From positions 1 to 46,031 of the forward strand of contig CALSCO010002369.1 of assembly GCA_943704415.1 (NCBI GenBank): DNA of 46,031 bases, read 5' to 3'. The number at the start of each line of letters is the position of its first letter. The first letter of the stretch is position 1. Source of the stretch: Parvularia atlantis (Eukaryota; Opisthokonta; Rotosphaerida). Positions 10,660 to 19,725 of this stretch are shown in pieces. Both the position numbers and the translations under genes were made by a program. Below the pieces are notes generated by a model. The model made no database searches, was not told the origin of the DNA, and saw nothing but the letters and a program-made list of their open reading frames with translations.

Positions 10660-11180
10660 TCACACCTTGAGCAGCCGCTGCAGCGCCACGTCAAACTGCT
10701 CGCAGTGGATGGGCATCTCGGGGATGTAGAACGGGTTCTTGAGCACATAGTCCGAGTAGAGCTCGTAGATCTTGCGCAGGATGATGTCGACGTTGGGCCG
10801 GTCGGGCGTGGCGACGGCGATGAACTTGATGCCTGGCGGGCAGACGCCGCGGTCAGCTCGGGCGCACGCTCGGCCACGTGCGCCGACGCGCACCCGTCAG
10901 CGTCTGGAAGCAGTACAGGTTGAACGAGTCGGCCTCGAGCAGCTCGATGCCCGACGAGCGCAGCTCGGGCGAGACCTGCGACGCGATGGCGTGCACGCTG
11001 CGCGGCGGCGGGGCGGGTGAGCGCCGGCGGGCATGGTGGTGCGCACGGCACGCACCTGTGGAACGTGCCGGCGAGCACGAGGTAGTCGTTGTCCTTGTGC
11101 CGCGCTGCCGCGCCGCGCGAGAAGTCGCGCCGGAAGATGAGCCCGCCGGCCTTATTGATCACCAGGAGGGCGGCGACCAT
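10660..11180 (-). CDS. TRAPPC4: TRAPP complex subunit 4 (Trs23/sybindin)
   Basis: Three exons (11180-11056, 10997-10894, 10832-10660) encode 133 residues. The longin fold is clear: [14 protein letters not shown] at the start, then [52 protein letters not shown] and [20 protein letters not shown]. The animal protein has a PDZ-like insertion of about 80 residues after the first strands; here it is absent, as in other compact Trs23 forms. The protein is a core subunit of the TRAPP Rab1/Ypt1 exchange factor in ER-Golgi traffic. The start is the first ATG; an upstream in-frame TTG was not used. It is convergent with the Kar5-like gene, 57 nt between stops. Confidence 0.94.
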
Positions 11181-11339
11181 ACGTGCTAGGTGTGCATCGA
11201 CAGTCAACTGGAGACGTCTGGCCGAGTGAGTTGTGCAGCCTGGACCCCTTGCTTGAGACTCTCTTCCGAGAGCTCAACAAACACGAGCAAAGTCACACCA
11301 CAGCTCGCCCCTCTGTTGCTCCCTGCCCCGCACCCTCGC

Positions 11340-13538
11340 TCACGAAAAGATCTGAAGGCGGTGGTTGCCCCAGTCGACCGCGCAGATTGAGCCGTTCGGC
11401 GCGATGCAGCACCCGCCAAAGCCGTTGCTGAACTGGCCCGGCTCGGTGCCGGCCGTGCCCCACCGGTGCGCGACCGCACCCTGCTGCGTCCACACCGATA
11501 TGCGGTCGCGCTCCGACACGATCAGCACGCGCGCAAAGGGGTCGTATGCGACGCCGCACGGGCCGTTGAGCTGGTCGCGGCCGATGCTGCGCAGGTACCG
11601 GCCGTCGGCGAGCGAGAGCACCTGCAGCCGGTTGTTCTTGTTGTCGCACACGACCAGCTCGTTGTTGGCCGCCACGAGGCTGTAGACGTACTTGAAGCCG
11701 TCGCCGCCCGACGACCACTTCTCCCGCCCGTCCGGCGCAAACAGCTTGACCAGGTTGGCGCCGCCGCAGCCCACGGCCACGTCGCCGTTGTCGAGCTGCA
11801 CCGCGATGCTCGCGAGCGGGCACTTGATCTCGCGCAGGACCACGCCCACGGGCGTGAGCAGGCGCACGCGGCTCACGTCGCGCAGCGCCACCCAGATCTC
11901 GCCCGCCTTGGTCGATGACACACCCGCCGCGCACGCCTTGGTCTTGACGAAGCGCAGGTGCGCACCGTCCATCGTCAGCATCTGCAGGCGCTCGTTCGTC
12001 CACTCGCTCACGACGACGATCCCGTTCGGCAGCACCGTCACGCCGATCGGCGATGTGAACTGCAGCGGCTCCGTGCCGGGCTCGGGCCCGCCGATCACGT
12101 TGGCGGGCGTCGAGAACGACATGTACTTGCCCACCGAGCCCACGTTGCCCACGCCCGAGCGCCCGATCGTGCCCACGCGCGGCACGCTGCCCTTGCCACG
12201 CCGGCCGCGGCGCTGCGACGAGCTCACGAGCGTCGCGTTGGGCGAGAGACGGCCCGTGCCGCGGCCGCGCGCCCCACCGGCGTCGTCGTCGTCGTCGTCA
12301 TCGTCGCCGCCGCGCGCACCCATGCCGCTGCCTGCCGACACGCGCTCGTGCAGGACCGAGCCGAGCGTGTTGATGTCCTCGACCAGGACGTTGAGCGGGA
12401 CCGCAAACATGAACGTGACCGTCTCGATCGCCGCGACCTCAGACGGCACCGGCGCGACCTCGAGCTCGCTCACGCGCTGCGCCACCGCCGACGCCCTCAC
12501 GAGCGACGAGCCGATGCCGCCCTCGCTCATCTGCGTCGTCGTGAGGATGTGGTCGCGCAGGCGCACGAGGTCCTGGCGCTGCGCCTTGACCTGCTCGATG
12601 TCGCCCTGGATCGACTTGCGCACGTCCTCGCGCAGCTGGTACCGGCGCATCTCGAGCTGCTGCGTCTTCTCGCGCAGCTCGGTGATGATCTCGTTGAACT
12701 TCTCGTCCACCAGCTCCACGTTGGCCTCGAGCCGGTCCTGCAGGATCTCGCTCAGCTGCGCATACGACGCGATGCCGGCCTCGACGTCGTTCAAGCGCGA
12801 CCCAAGCGCCGCCGCCCGCGCTGCCGCCGCCGCCGGCGCCTTGGCCCGCGCCTCGTCGAACGAGAGCATGTCGTGCCCGCGGTGCCGGCCCACAATGCAG
12901 TCCTTGCACGTCAGCACGAGGCACCGGTCGCAGAAGAACGCGACGTCGGCGGCCGGATGCGTCGCGCACTTGATCGGCCGGCCGTCGGGGCCGCCGCCGC
13001 TGCCGCCGCCGCCGCCGCCCGTGCGCCGGCCGGAACGCGCGCTGCCGCTGCCGTCGTCGTCGTCGGGCAGGATCACGCGGGCAAAGTCGAACGCGACGCC
13101 ACACTTGACGTTGCGCTCCATCAGCACCTCGCACTTGGCGCCGGCGCCAGGCGCGCGCGCACACGACTTGCAGATCTGGTGCAGGCACGGCAGCACCACG
13201 GGCGCGCGCCCGCCGTCCGTGCCCGTGAAGCCCTGCTTGCAGATGGGGCACGTGCCGTCGACCGTCGCGTGCAGGTCTTCGCTGCTCGCGTGGCTCACGC
13301 GCCCGCTCACCGAGACCTGCAAGCCGTCGTCGGAGCCGTCGTCCGCCCCGCTCGGCGCGGGCGTGCCGCCCGCGCGCTCATGCAGCGTGTCGGTGTCGGT
13401 CCCGCCGCCGTCGTCGTCGCGCGTCTCCAGCTCGCCGTCGGCATCTTCGGCGTCGTCGAGCGCCGCGGGGCTGCGCAACAGTGCGGTCGACGTGCGCGCG
13501 AGCTCGAGCTCCTGCACGAGGTCGTCGAGGTCGTCCAT
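11340..13538 (-). CDS. TRIM-NHL-like protein (RING, B-box, coiled coil, NHL beta-propeller), intronless
   Basis: A single 732-codon frame without introns. The N-terminus (MDDLDDLVQELELARTS) resembles an LD motif. A RING-like Cys cluster follows (GTCPICKQGF and LPCLHQICKSC), then a B-box (CATHPAADVAFFCDRC, then CKDCIVGRHRGHD). A coiled coil spans about residues 240-350 (VELVDEKFNEIITELREKTQ). After a Gly/Asp-rich linker come six NHL-type blades (for example FTSPIGVTVLPNGIVVVSE, LNGPCGVAYDPFARVLIVSE, GQFSNGFGGCCIAPNG) ending ICAVDWGNHRLQIFS. In animals this order defines TRIM-NHL E3 ligases and RNA-binding translational repressors; here the function is inferred. The lack of introns in so intron-rich a region suggests a retrogene origin or recent gain. 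Confidence 0.92.
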   Translation of the reverse strand: MDDLDDLVQELELARTSTALLRSPAALDDAEDADGELETRDDDGGGTDTDTLHERAGGTPAPSGADDGSDDGLQVSVSGRVSHASSEDLHATVDGTCPICKQGFTGTDGGRAPVVLPCLHQICKSCARAPGAGAKCEVLMERNVKCGVAFDFARVILPDDDDGSGSARSGRRTGGGGGGSGGGPDGRPIKCATHPAADVAFFCDRCLVLTCKDCIVGRHRGHDMLSFDEARAKAPAAAAARAAALGSRLNDVEAGIASYAQLSEILQDRLEANVELVDEKFNEIITELREKTQQLEMRRYQLREDVRKSIQGDIEQVKAQRQDLVRLRDHILTTTQMSEGGIGSSLVRASAVAQRVSELEVAPVPSEVAAIETVTFMFAVPLNVLVEDINTLGSVLHERVSAGSGMGARGGDDDDDDDDAGGARGRGTGRLSPNATLVSSSQRRGRRGKGSVPRVGTIGRSGVGNVGSVGKYMSFSTPANVIGGPEPGTEPLQFTSPIGVTVLPNGIVVVSEWTNERLQMLTMDGAHLRFVKTKACAAGVSSTKAGEIWVALRDVSRVRLLTPVGVVLREIKCPLASIAVQLDNGDVAVGCGGANLVKLFAPDGREKWSSGGDGFKYVYSLVAANNELVVCDNKNNRLQVLSLADGRYLRSIGRDQLNGPCGVAYDPFARVLIVSERDRISVWTQQGAVAHRWGTAGTEPGQFSNGFGGCCIAPNGSICAVDWGNHRLQIFS

Positions 13539-13685
13539 CGCGTCGCGCCGCGCAGCCGGTTGCTGGTCGGGCTAGCCGCCCGAAGGAAAGACTTTGCGCT
13601 CGAGGGGCACCGCACTAACTCTAGCTTCAGCATCATCCGGCTAGCACATAGCGGCTCGCCTGCCGATCACAAACCAACGACACGT

Positions 13686-16600
13686 TCACCAGTCATCCGT
13701 GCCATCGCCGTCCTCGCCCGCGTCGCCGGCCGCGCCCGTCACGCCAAACTTGCGCCGTGACAGCACGCTCGCCTGGAGCACTTGGCCTGCCGCCCACTCA
13801 GCGCGCCGGGCACATGCCGCATCGCGAGCAGGCGCACGCACCGAGCGAGCCGGCCTCAAACATGCTCTGCTTGGTGAGCAGCGCCGCGGCGGGCTCGCGC
13901 GGCCGCTCGACCTTGCGCAGCGTCGCGCCGCCGCGGATCGCCGTGAGCATCTGGCTGTGCGCGTCCTTGCCCTGCTCGCGCTTCTTGGCCATGTAGTTCT
14001 CGACGATCATCTGCCGCGTGACCTTCTTAAGCGTCTTGCCCTGCGCCCGTTACCCGTTGAGCGGTCCGTGCACTGCGCACGCAGTCACCGCCCACCTGGC
14101 GCAGCTCGTCCAGCAGCGCCGCACGCGGAGGCGCTCCCTCGGCCAGCACCGACGAGGTGGCGGCGGCGTCGAACGCGACCGCGCGCGGCCCGCCCTCGCC
14201 CGAGATGTAGTCCTGTGCGGCCGTCGGCAGCACGGTGGTCATCGTCAGAGCCATCTTGACCGACGCGGCGTCGTTCCTGCGAGCGAAGTCAGCGAGCACG
14301 TGCGAGCCTCGACGAGCAGCGCACCCGTGCTGCGACCGGTGCGAGTCGATCGTATACTCGAGGTCGTCGTCGCACTCGAGCGCAACCGTGTCGCCCGCTT
14401 CGTCCTTGTATCGACACGTGATGGTCGCGCGCGCGTCGACCGTCGGGAACTTTTCGCGCACGAGCGCGTCCAGCTTGGCGACCGAGAACGCGTCCGGCGG
14501 CAGCTTGAACACCTTCGTGTCCTTGCCGTACGTCACCTTGATCCACAGCGTCGGCTGCTGCTGCTGTTGCGAGCCCTGAGTGCCGTCGCCAGCAGCTGCG
14601 CGTCGCAGTGAGCGGGCTGGTGCAGCGTCCGGCCGAGTCGCACGCACGCGCATCGCTGTCGGCTGGTGCGGCCGCGTCGTCGTCGAGTTCGATCGTGCGC
14701 TGCGGCTTGAACGTCTGCAGGAAGCGCTCCAGGTCGGCGAGCTCACCTGGGTGCGAGCGGTGAGCGGCTAGGCACGCGGCAGCCAGAGCCACGCACTCGG
14801 CAGGCCGAGCATCTGCAGCGCGCGACGCAGCTGCGCTACGACGTCTGCGCTGAGCGGGGCACGCGCCAGCTGCGCCAGCACGCGCGGCGCATTTGTCTGC
14901 AGGTAGTAGACGCGGTTGTCGTCTGCGAGCACCGGCTCAGCCGCAGCCGGCGCACGGCAGCCGGCGCACCGCTGTAGGCCAGGTTGGTGAACAGCTTGAG
15001 GGCGTTGAGCGTGCTGTACTCGGTCGCGATGCCTTGCCGCTGGCCCATCAGGAAGCGCAGCACCATGACGAGGCCACCGCAGCTGGCCATGGCCGTGCGG
15101 CACGTCGCTGCATGTCACCGCAGCGGCGCGTGAGGGGCGCTGCACTGGAGCACACGCGCGCGCGGACCCGCTCACCGTTGAGCGAGAGATTGAGCAGCGC
15201 CACCAAGCAGTTGTCCATCAGCGTGCGGTCGGCCGGGTTGGCATAGTAGAGCTGCACAAGCAGGTCGCACGCGCCGCCGCGCCCGAGCGCCTCGCGGAAC
15301 GCGTCTGCGACAGGGCCGTCAGAGACGCCCGCGCAGCTCGACGTGCCACGCACCGTCGATCGCGAGGTTGGCCACGGCCTTGATCGTCTCGTTGACGGTC
15401 TCGAGGCCGTCGCTGCGCACGGTATCGAGCAGGCACGCCACGACAGCAGCGGCGTCGGTCGAGGCGAGCGAGCGGTTGACGGCTGTGCGGCGCCGGGCGT
15501 CTCAGCGCGAACAAGGCAGCGACGCGAGTGCTTGCCGCTCAGGAACAGGTTGGCCAGCGCCCAGACCGAGCGATAGCGGATCTGCTGCCCCAGTGCCACG
15601 TCCTTGGGCGCGCTGAGGCTGCGTGGCAGCGGTGCGTCACAACGCTGCACGGCACACAGCGTCTGCGAGTGCGTGCCTTTGGCTCGCGCGGATCTCGTGC
15701 AAGATGGCCGCACACCCGCCGAGCTTGCCGACGGCCTCGCCGAGAGCGCCTGGCCGCAACGAACGTCAGCGGTGCGGGCGGCAGCGGCGAGCGGCGAGCG
15801 GCGCACACCGTTCGTCGCGAGGTTGGCGAGCGACCAGATCGCATACAGCCGCACGCTGGCGTTGCTTGTGCGCCCAAGCAAGGTCACGACCGCTGTCACG
15901 GCGCCGGCGTCCGCGAGCGGCATCTTGAGCGCCTCTGCGTTGATGGTCAGGGAGCGGCGAGGGCTGAGCAGGAGTGCGCACCCAGGAAGGACACGTTGGC
16001 GATCACGCGCGTGGCCTCCAGCTGCACGTCTTCGTACGGCGATGCGAGGAGGCGCACGAGCGGCACCAGTCCGCCGCTCTTCATCACCTGCAGCTTGACG
16101 GCATCTGCTGTCGGCTATCAGGCCACCAGCGCGCACCAGCCGCACGGCACGGGGCGAGGCGCACCGTCGACCGTGAGGTTGGCCAGCACCGTCGCGCCGT
16201 GGCATTGGTAGACGCGATTCGTGCTGGCGATAAGCGCCACGAGCTTTTGCAGCCCACCACTCGCGAGCACTTCCGCCTGGTTGTCCTCGTTGGCCGAGAT
16301 GTTGATCATGCACTGCAGCCCGAGCGCTGCGCGCAGCGGCTCAGCGTTGCGTCGCGCTGTGCCGCTGACGAAAACACACCTCGCACTTCGGGGCTCTGGC
16401 TGTCGAGCAGGGCCACGAGGTGCCGGAGCCCGCCGACCTTGCGGATCTCGCTCTGGATGTACAGCGCGTCTGCCGACGGCTCGGTCAGCGTGGGTATGTG
16501 ATGCCTCGCAGCTGCGCACCCGTGAACGACAGGTTGATCAGCAACTTGACCGCCTGGCGGTGCAGGCGCGCGTCGCCGTGCCCGGAAGCCGCCTCCTCGA

Positions 16601-19175
16601 CGTAGCGTACGGCCATGGTCACGCCCTCGGCGCGGTAGATGGCCAGACGGTTGGCGTCTGGCGCGCGCGCGGGTGAGCTCGCGCCAGACAGGCGCAGAGC
16701 GGCGCACCCCTCGTCGAGAACGTGGCCAGGAGGCGCAGCGCGTAGAAGCGCGCGATCATCTCGGCGTGCTCACCCGCGACGCGCACGGCCACCTCGAGCG
16801 CGGCCTGCGACCGCAGCGTCTCGGACAGTGCTGGCTCTGAGGCGCGCTAGGGCCTCAGCACGCCACACACGCGTGCAGGGCTCGTGCAAGCGCTACCTGC
16901 CGCGTGGCGGTCGCACAGCGCGCGCGCCGAGTTGATGAACGTACCCAGCTGGGCCTTGCCGTCGGCGCCCGCCAGCAACGCGCCGACGAGCTCGGCGGTA
17001 GGCCGGTCCGAGAGATCCACCATGGCCAGCCCGAGCACTTCCAGGCCTGCGCACGCGGCGGCGAAGCGCTGAGCGCGGGGACACGCTGCGGCGAACGGCG
17101 GCGCACCCATCGATAGCGTCTTGGACTGGCGCATGGCGCGCCGAGTGGCAGGCGCGGGTGCCGGCGCTAATGCGGCGGGCTTGGCAGCCGGTGGGGCAGG
17201 CGCGGGTGCCGGCGCTAATGCGGCGGGCTTGGCAGCCGGGGTGGCGATGCTGTCGAGATCGTCGAGCGCACCGAGCAGTCCCTGCATGACCGCGTCATTC
17301 TGCACACGCGCGTCCGACGGGCTCAGCCGCAGTGCTTCGCCCGCAGGCGTCTCACCTTGAGCACGTCGGCGGGCACGACAGTGTGCTGCGGCACGGCCAG
17401 CGAGGCCGTCGCGACGCCTGCGGCAGCCGTCGCCGCGCGCAGGCTCTGCTGCAGCTCGGTCGCAGCCTGCTGCTGTGCCGTTGCTGCAGGCGGCGAACTC
17501 GGCGCGGCCGTTACCGGCGAGACGCTGGCGGGCACGACGGCTGCACGCTGCGGCGGCTGCAGAGGCGGCTGCTGGGGTGGCGGCGACAGCGGTGCAGCTG
17601 GACGCGCGGCCGAGCCCGAGAAGCTGCCGGCGAAGGACGACTTGCCGACGACCACGGGCAGCTGGTGCATCTGCGCCGCGTTGCTGGTGCGCGTGCGCTG
17701 CTGCGCGGGCTCGCCGGCACTGCTCTCGCTCGCGGGCGTCTCGGCGACGGGCACGAGGGTCCGCGGCGCACCCGGTGGCTGCAGGTCGCTCACGGCGCTC
17801 TCGATCCACGCGGCCGCCGCGACGTCGGTCGCATCGGCATCAAGCTCGTCATCCTCGCCCGACGTCGAGCCGTACACGAGCGCCTCGCTGTCGACCCTGG
17901 ACGCGGACGCGCGCCGGCCCTCCGCTGCGGTCTGCAGCACGCGCTCGACGGCCGCAGCCCAGCGCTCCTGCTGCGCCTGCAACCGAATCGCTCAGCACAA
18001 CGCGATGCGGCAAGCGATCGCACTTTCGCCTCCGCAAACAGCACAAAGCGGCGCTCCGGCAGCTTGACCTGCGACCGCGCCGCTGCGCGTCAGGTGCGAG
18101 CGCTCACGGTGTTCGCAGTGCGCGCGCCTCAAAGCCAAAGAGGCCCGGTTTGGGCGGCGCGACGCTGCCGTCGACGCGCGGCACCAGTGACGTGTCGGCG
18201 CCGTCGAGGTCGACGATGCCGAGCGGCTCGGCCTTCTGCGGGCGGCGTGCGGGCGGCTCAGCCGCGTATCACGCGGGCTGGTGCGCCGCCGCGCACGGTG
18301 TCGTTCTTGTAGTACACGAGCTTCTGGCCGCGCAGCACAAACCAGCGCCGCTTCCACGTCTGCGGGCGCAGCCCGCGTCACGAAAGCAGCCGGCGAGGCA
18401 GCAGTGCGCACCTTGATGCGCTGGCCCTGCTTCCACAGAAAGCCGTCCATCTGGTGGCGCGCGCGCATGAGCCGTGCGGCGCTGGTCAACACGGGCGCAC
18501 CAGCGTTGTCGACGACGACGCGGTCTCGCGGTCGCCGTCTAGTGCGAGCCCGGCGACGGCCGGCGGCGTCGCGGCGCGGATGGCGTGGACCCACTCGTCG
18601 CACAGCTGGGACGGCGCGTGCGCGTGAGCGGGGCCCTGGCGCGCACGGACCGCGATGCGCACCTCCTCCGACGGCGCGCAGAAAAAGAACGTGCGGCCGT
18701 AGCTGTCGAGCTCAAAGCGGTCCTTCTGCGTCTTGACGACGCGGCTGCCGTACAGCAGCACAGTCTTGATTGGCTCGGCGTCCTGCGGCGTCGCGGTCGG
18801 GTGACGTGCGCGGCACGCGGGAAGGCAGGCGCACGCGCGTCGGCGGCTTGGCGTAGTACACGAGCCGCGCGAGCTCGCCGCCGCCGCGCTGCAGCATGAA
18901 CCAGCGCTTCTTCCAGCTCTGCGACGCGGCGGCGCGTCAGGTGCCGCTGTGTGTTCGGTGAGCGCGGACGCGCCTTGTGCGAGCCACCCTGCTTGACCAA
19001 CCAGCCCTGCTTGAGCGTGGTCGTCGGGTCGAACGTGTCGACCGAGGCCTCTGTCGATGCGCGCGCGCGCATGCCGCGCGGCACGGGGTCGCTGCCTGGC
19101 GCGCCGGGGGCGCGTCTCAGACGGCACGCGAAACAGGGGCGAGACGCGGATGAGATGCACCTTGCGCGGCTGCTG

Positions 19176-19206
<31 letters not shown>

Positions 19207-19281
19207 CGGCGGCTGCACGGGCAGGACCGGCACGCCCGCGGTCGCCTCGAGGTCGCCGAGCAGGTCCGCCAGCGCGTCCAT
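13686..19281 (-). CDS. LD motif - PH - PH - ARM repeats - PB1 - WH2 - WH2 protein, probable actin/adhesion scaffold
   Basis: I traced 28 exons and 27 introns in one continuous frame, about 1,377 residues. Residues 1-14 (MDALADLLGDLEAT) closely match the paxillin LD1 motif (MDDLDALLADLEST). PH1 spans about 72-165 (LKQGWLVKQGGSHK/SWKKRWF, DEWVHAIR) and PH2 about 185-285 (MDGFLWKQGQRIK/TWKRRWFVLR, ERWAAAVERVL). A Pro/Ala-rich linker follows. Armadillo repeats fill about 600-1095 (for example GGLVPLVRLLASPYEDVQLE, LYAIWSLANLATN). PB1 lies near 1141-1210 (LWIKVTYGKDTKVFKLP). Two WH2 motifs (LLDELRQGKTLKKV and MLTAIRGGATLRKV) precede an acidic DGTDDW end. WH2 motifs bind actin monomers, PH domains bind phosphoinositides and LD motifs bind focal-adhesion proteins. 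An apparent stop at 14768 is intronic. Introns at 18919-18973 and before VKLPERRF use GC donors. Exact ends of two introns in the ARM region are ambiguous. Confidence 0.85.
17147..17240. repeat. 48-bp tandem repeat, two copies, in the PH-ARM linker
   Basis: Two nearly identical 48-bp units encode a 16-residue Ala/Pro-rich module (AAKPAALAPAPAPA twice) in the linker between PH2 and the ARM repeats. The register is in frame, so copy number can change without breaking the protein. Confidence 0.85.
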
Positions 19282-19725
19282 CTGAGGGAATGCGGACTCC
19301 GGGAGGAGACACGGCGTCAGCCATGGTGTGTGTGGCGTCGAGCGACAACATGCACAGAAGGTAGGTACAAAACGTGAACTCGCACGACGCTGCCACGTGG
19401 CGCATCGATCGCGATCGGGCCAGCATGGCCGCGGCGCGCGCTGATTGGCCCGCGCCCGATCCGTTGCGGGCCGGTTTCTCCGCCACGTGGCCCGCGCGGG
19501 CCCGCCGCCCAAAAAACCTGCCTGGCCCGCCCGCCTGCCACGCGGTGCCCGCCGCACATTTTTCCTGCGCGCGCAAACACGCGGTGCCCCGTCTTCCGCC
19601 GCCGCCCGCCGCCGCTCGCACGCCGCGCATCCGGCCCGCACGTGGCGCTCACAAGCGCGAATCCGCAGGCGGCCACCCCACACCCAGCCCGACCCGCGCC
19701 CTCGCGCCACAAGAGCCACGCACCC
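19282..19725. promoter_or_regulatory. 444-nt divergent promoter region with CACGTG and CCAAT elements
   Basis: No coding sequence is evident between the LD-PH-ARM gene (start 19281) and IDH (start 19726). Two CCACGTGG palindromes lie exactly 100 bp apart (19393-19400 and 19493-19500), with a third CACGTG at 19639-19644. An inverted CCAAT box (ATTGG) is at 19444-19448. CACGTG is the classic bHLH/bZIP site, and CCAAT is bound by NF-Y, whose B subunit is encoded in this window. Binding is inferred. An in-frame upstream Met for IDH was not used because the presequence-like N-terminus begins at 19726. Confidence 0.55.

Noticed and set aside
11692-13760. Long plus-strand open frames opposite the TRIM-NHL gene (over 600 codons)
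   Set aside because: They are shadows of the minus-strand coding sequence. At this GC content antisense stop codons are rare. The encoded proteins are Arg/Ala/Ser-rich with no domains, whereas the minus frame has RING, B-box and NHL motifs.
14768-14770. In-frame TAG suggesting that the ARM-repeat gene ends here and a separate PB1-WH2 gene follows
   Set aside because: The stop lies in an intron with a GTGCGT donor and CCCAG acceptor that joins LPS to ELADLERFL in frame. No ATG exists for a separate downstream gene.
17323-17330. Apparent end of a PH-domain gene separate from the ARM gene
   Set aside because: A GTGAGA...TGTGCAG intron joins PADVLK to NDAVMQGLL in frame, and there is no plausible start codon for a separate ARM gene.
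19642-19725. Upstream in-frame start for IDH
   Set aside because: It adds a Pro/Ala/His-rich stretch. The Met at 19726 gives a presequence-like N-terminus directly before the conserved core.
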